From the NCBI GenBank assembly GCA_013115125.1, contig JABANN010000179.1, positions 1-56,666 of the forward strand: DNA of 56,666 nt. Direction: 5' to 3'. The DNA comes from Perkinsus olseni (taxonomy: Eukaryota > Perkinsozoa > Perkinsida). Position 1 is the first letter of the stretch. The number at the start of each line of letters is the position of its first letter. The notes under the pieces are model-generated. The model saw nothing but the letters and a program-made list of their open reading frames with translations, did no database searches and was not told where the DNA came from. This document shows positions 53,624-56,666 of this stretch, piece after piece. A program made the translations under genes and the position numbers.

Positions 53624-56030
53624 TCACGATACCAAATTTTTCGTAATTTTCATTGCGATGGCCAAAATAAGAAAGCCAACCAAGGGGTCACAAAGAATTT
53701 CACTCATCAAAAATTTCCTACTACTCGCTTCGGAAAAATCTCTGCAATCCAACAACAGGGCAAAAATTTCCAAGGACTGCGCGAGAAGAAAAGATACGCC
53801 CTTGGGTGCACTCACCGGAAAGATTTTGATATGCGGATGGCTCCAAGTTGGCGTGCCCGCCAATAGGGTTAATGCCACTCCAGTCGACCCTAGCAGATGC
53901 CAGATGAACTGAAGATACGCAGAAGAACTGTCACGCGCCACAAAATTCAAGGCAGTACCCTCAAGATGGAATCAAAATGCAGAAGTGCAATATTTCCCCG
54001 CGAGCTTACAGTACTAGGCCTTCGTGACGATGTGGCAGAGCTCGCATGGCGGAGCCGTCAACTCTAGATAGTGAAATATTCACTTCACGCGAGAGTCCCC
54101 GGTTCGAATCCCAGGCTCGGCATTTTCTGTCAAAATTCTATTTTTACAGTCAACTACAGAGAGAAGTGTTGCCGAACAGTTTTGCGAATTTTATGCTAAG
54201 CCAATCCGTTTGGGGTCAAAAACGCCTTGGCTGAAGAGAAATATTCGTACGCATGGACGGTCGGAATGGTGCGACTTTCACATCCGCTGTCTCGCCACCT
54301 GCAACGATTGACGGAGGGAAAGGGTTGCGGTGGTTAACTAATAAAGCCGTACTAAACGTCGAGAGCGACAGCATCAGCAGGCAGCCGACGGCAAGGCGAA
54401 ACGAAAGTCGTGGAGGGAAAAATTGCCTTCGACAACTTGCTCGCTTGAACAAGCATGGATAATTCAGTTTGGTATTAGTGACATACTGAGACTCTCAGTC
54501 TCAGAGCGATCTTTCTCATCATAGTTTTGATGATAGTTTTGTGGGAGAGCGATAAGTCCGGCTTCCTCTGGGCAATCTCCGATCGAGATTAAATCATCGT
54601 TTTCGCATTCAGGCCACAAAAGTGAAACGATCTCCTTCGAAATGACAAGTAGCTCACACAGGCCCCCGCGAGCGGGGAGAAAATTTGCAATATTTTCGGT
54701 ATTAGTAATGACTCGCTGACAGCCGGTTCCTCGGGCACGATGTAAAAACTGATTGTAATCAAAGGAACAATATTCAAAAATCAGAAAACCACTAAACGTA
54801 AAAACTTAGGTAAGATTTCTGCAAAAAAAATACAGTTTTCCACGTAAAATTCTTAGTCTTCCTCAAAAAAGATCGGAAAATTCCGGAACTTCAACCTAAA
54901 TTTGACCTTTTTCTGAAAAATAATATTTTCCGAGCAACATCAACATCCGACTTCACCGTACTCACACCCTGCCCTGCGGTCGCCCTCCCCTCACTACATG
55001 TCTCGTAACCCATTGACGCTTAGTCGTACTGGCCCTCGAAAAATGCAGAAGTGCAAAGACGGGAACCATCAGCAGGCACATCGTCATCACCTAAACGCGG
55101 ATGAAGGTGGATGTGCAATTTTACAATTTTTGTATCAGATTTGATGCCAAGCGTTGCCTCTCCATTCCGTACAGACGAGAATCGACATTGGCGAAATCTT
55201 ATTCGTACTTTACTCGTATTTTGCCACGAAAATGGCATCTAACTGAATACCATCTTTTCCAATATTCATGGAAGTCTCCAGCGGTGTTCGTGCGGTTGAC
55301 ATTGTCGCACGTTCTTCACTGCCGCTCGCGATGCAAAAACACTGCATGACTCAAACGTAATTTTTGAATCAGAATTTGTAAAACTCCGGGAGAGAAGTCA
55401 CTCGACTGGCCGCCATAGAGAGTTGTGATCTCTGAAATAAGTCAACCATTCTCAGAAAACCCGGCCTCTGGCAAAGACGATGAATCGATTCCGAAATTGA
55501 GAATCGACTTGAACGTGTTAGACAGTATCCCAGACAAGATGGGATAGTTTCGAATCAGTCCAAATTAATTTATGCATTTCTCAACTGCTCTCATGCGATC
55601 TACCATCTCGGAAATTCCGAACAGCTGCGGAATCTTCATCGTGTTTATTCAGCCAACTCCTTCTCAGTCCACTTACCGAGTAGCCCAGTCCGACGATACA
55701 GTCGTACCAGGTGACAGCGACGAAGACAACGCACATGTAGCGATCTATCCGCTGGGCTGGGTGGGTATCATCTTCTATGAACACATAGTCAGCAGCGAAA
55801 CTGAATCAAGCATATTCCGTATCATCCCAGCTTCAACCTAAGATACGCTCTCACCTTGCAAGGGACTCTGTGAGACACACGAGCGCTCCGAAGAAGCAGT
55901 GTTGTAAGATGAACGCCGGGCCCGTAATAATCGCCAGTAGGAAACAAGAAACGACGACCGTCGACCGATGCCAAATTTGCGATTTCCGATGCGAATTTTT
56001 GAGATTTTTTACCGGCCTTGGGAGAGACAT
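53624..56030 (-). CDS. Multipass membrane protein of unknown function
   Basis: Starts at ATG 56030 (MSLPRPVKNLKNSHRKSQIW). Exon 1 (56030-55855) continues with the helix VVVSCFLLAIITGPAFILQH and exon 2 (55800-55677) with FAADYVFIEDDTHPAQRIDR then YMCVVFVAVTWYDCIVGLGY; the join keeps phase. Later exons give MTMCLLMVPVFALLHF (about 55090), LAVGCLLMLSLSTFSTALLV (about 54400), LQFIWHLLGSTGVALTLLAG (53908-53816) and, after a 39-nt intron, SLEIFALLLDCRD to a stop at 53624. An Asp after the second helix pair and a late WHLLG motif recall CREST-type membrane hydrolases (ceramidase, PGAP6/TMEM8, Per1), but the match is weak. The exons from 55676 to 55090 are unsettled. Confidence 0.55.
53909..53958 (-). 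repeat. 50-nt intron combining modules (i) and (iv)
   Basis: Host strand: GTACTGCCTTGAATTTTGTG then GCGCGTGACAG, ending CTGCGTATCTTCAG. The next intron (53777-53815, 39 nt) also ends with module (iv): GGGCGTATCTTTTCTTCT then CGCGCAG. Confidence 0.8.
54005..54122 (+). repeat. tRNA-like repeat, copy 2 (module ii), antisense to host
   Basis: Begins AGTACTAGGCCTTCGTGACG like 38068, then GGCAGAGCTCGCATGGCG, a central AGTGAA-TTCACT hairpin, T-arm CCCCGGTTCGAATCCCAGG and acceptor CTCGGCA. The 5' GCAGAGC nearly pairs with the 3' GCTCGGC, so much of a long-variable-arm tRNA outline remains. Confidence 0.8.
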
Positions 56031-56666
56031 ATTCGAAATGATGTTGTAGAAAGTGGCGGAGGTCCTTCCCTGCAGTGTCGACTAGTTGCAAGGGTCGGGG
56101 ACTGCGGGAGGGGCGCTGGGGTGAATCTTGACGACACATGAAGATGGACAAAAGACAAACTGGAATGGAATGAATTGCGGAATTTATGGTATGCAATTAG
56201 CGATGATTCTATCGTAAAATGATTACGAATTGTAGAAGAGCTGCCATTACAACATCGAAAAAATGACAAGTGTCGTGGGTAGGTCGATTAGGAGATGACG
56301 ATGATGATCTTCACCGTCAGCAGTACGGTGCCGCGGGTTGTGTTATAATATAGCAACGCGCGTGTACATAGCTGTTTTGCGATAACAGGCACAAAACGGC
56401 AAGGAAGAAGAACCGCAAACGGCAACTTTAAAACTCACTATCGGCAATGCGCTGGCCGATGAGAGCAACTTGCAATAAAGACAGCAACATCAGCCAAAGA
56501 CAGCAACATCAGCCAAAGACGGCAACATCAGCCAAAGAAAGAAATTTCGGCAAGACCCGAGAGCATGGCTGTCTTGCTGTCTTGCATTTCTTCTATTCAT
56601 TACGTGTCACTTGTCCCGAAGGGAGGGGATCAGGGATCCATATGACGATATAGTTAAGCTAGTCGA
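56031..56666. other. Right-end spacer
   Basis: Upstream region of the membrane-protein gene. Apart from the tandem repeat at 56477 no feature is seen. Confidence 0.4.
56477..56533 (+). repeat. Three tandem copies of a 19-bp unit
   Basis: AAAGACAGCAACATCAGCC repeated at 56477, 56496 and 56515, the third with one change (CAG to CGG). No spacers. Confidence 0.9.

Noticed and set aside
54005-54122. Functional tRNA-Leu or tRNA-Ser gene
   Set aside because: The acceptor stem is imperfect and no standard 7-nt anticodon loop can be placed; it fits a repeat copy better.
56477-56533. CRISPR-like array
   Set aside because: Three direct tandem units with no spacers, in a eukaryotic context.

Overview
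The window is nuclear DNA of a eukaryote with many very short canonical GT-AG introns. Genes lie on both strands and no operon-like layout is seen. About ten genes can be recognised or traced exon by exon. The mix (single-domain EF-hand cation channel, chitin synthase, Mei2-type RNA-binding protein, TRIM-NHL-like protein, Bin3-type methyltransferase, LD/PNUTS-like protein) fits a unicellular protist. I cannot fix the lineage from sequence alone; an alveolate such as a perkinsid or dinoflagellate relative is only a guess.

Layout: a minus-strand coiled-coil gene (172-3492, possible first exon near 4187); a gene-poor stretch to 7506; a plus-strand six-helix voltage-gated channel with two EF-hands (7507-11340), one intron of which carries a 256-bp hAT-type MITE; an acidic serine-rich protein (11736-12364); mitochondrial Lon protease (12734-14935); a METTL5-like methyltransferase (15480-16921); a tract dense in perfect hairpins (17.05-19.27 kb); a second coiled-coil gene (to 21185); two secreted proteins of unknown function (21620-22561 minus, 23763-25930 plus); chitin synthase (26952-31655); a two-RRM Mei2-like protein (32035-33420); a second hairpin-rich gap; then a minus-strand run of RING/B-box/NHL protein (35735-39232), alpha/beta hydrolase (39343-41793), Bin3/MEPCE-type methyltransferase (44584-48944), LD/PNUTS-like protein (49765-53230) and a multipass membrane protein (53624-56030).

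The main discovery is in the introns. Many are assembled from a few recurring modules, found in both orientations relative to the host gene: (ii) 3' halves of tRNAs (variable loop, T-arm with the Pol III B-box, acceptor strand) in about 17 places, one intron of 78 nt being almost exactly a tRNA; (i) the motif AATTTCGTGGCGCG in at least 12 places; (iii) AGCGGAGCGAAGC, which sits at a 5' splice site in one orientation and at a 3' splice site in the other; and (iv) GTATCTT near 3' splice sites. This looks like a family of introner-type elements, partly tRNA-derived, that created many of the introns here. The letters (i)-(iv) are used throughout this annotation. Exon boundaries were read by eye from frame continuity and splice dinucleotides; where they are uncertain the entry says so.
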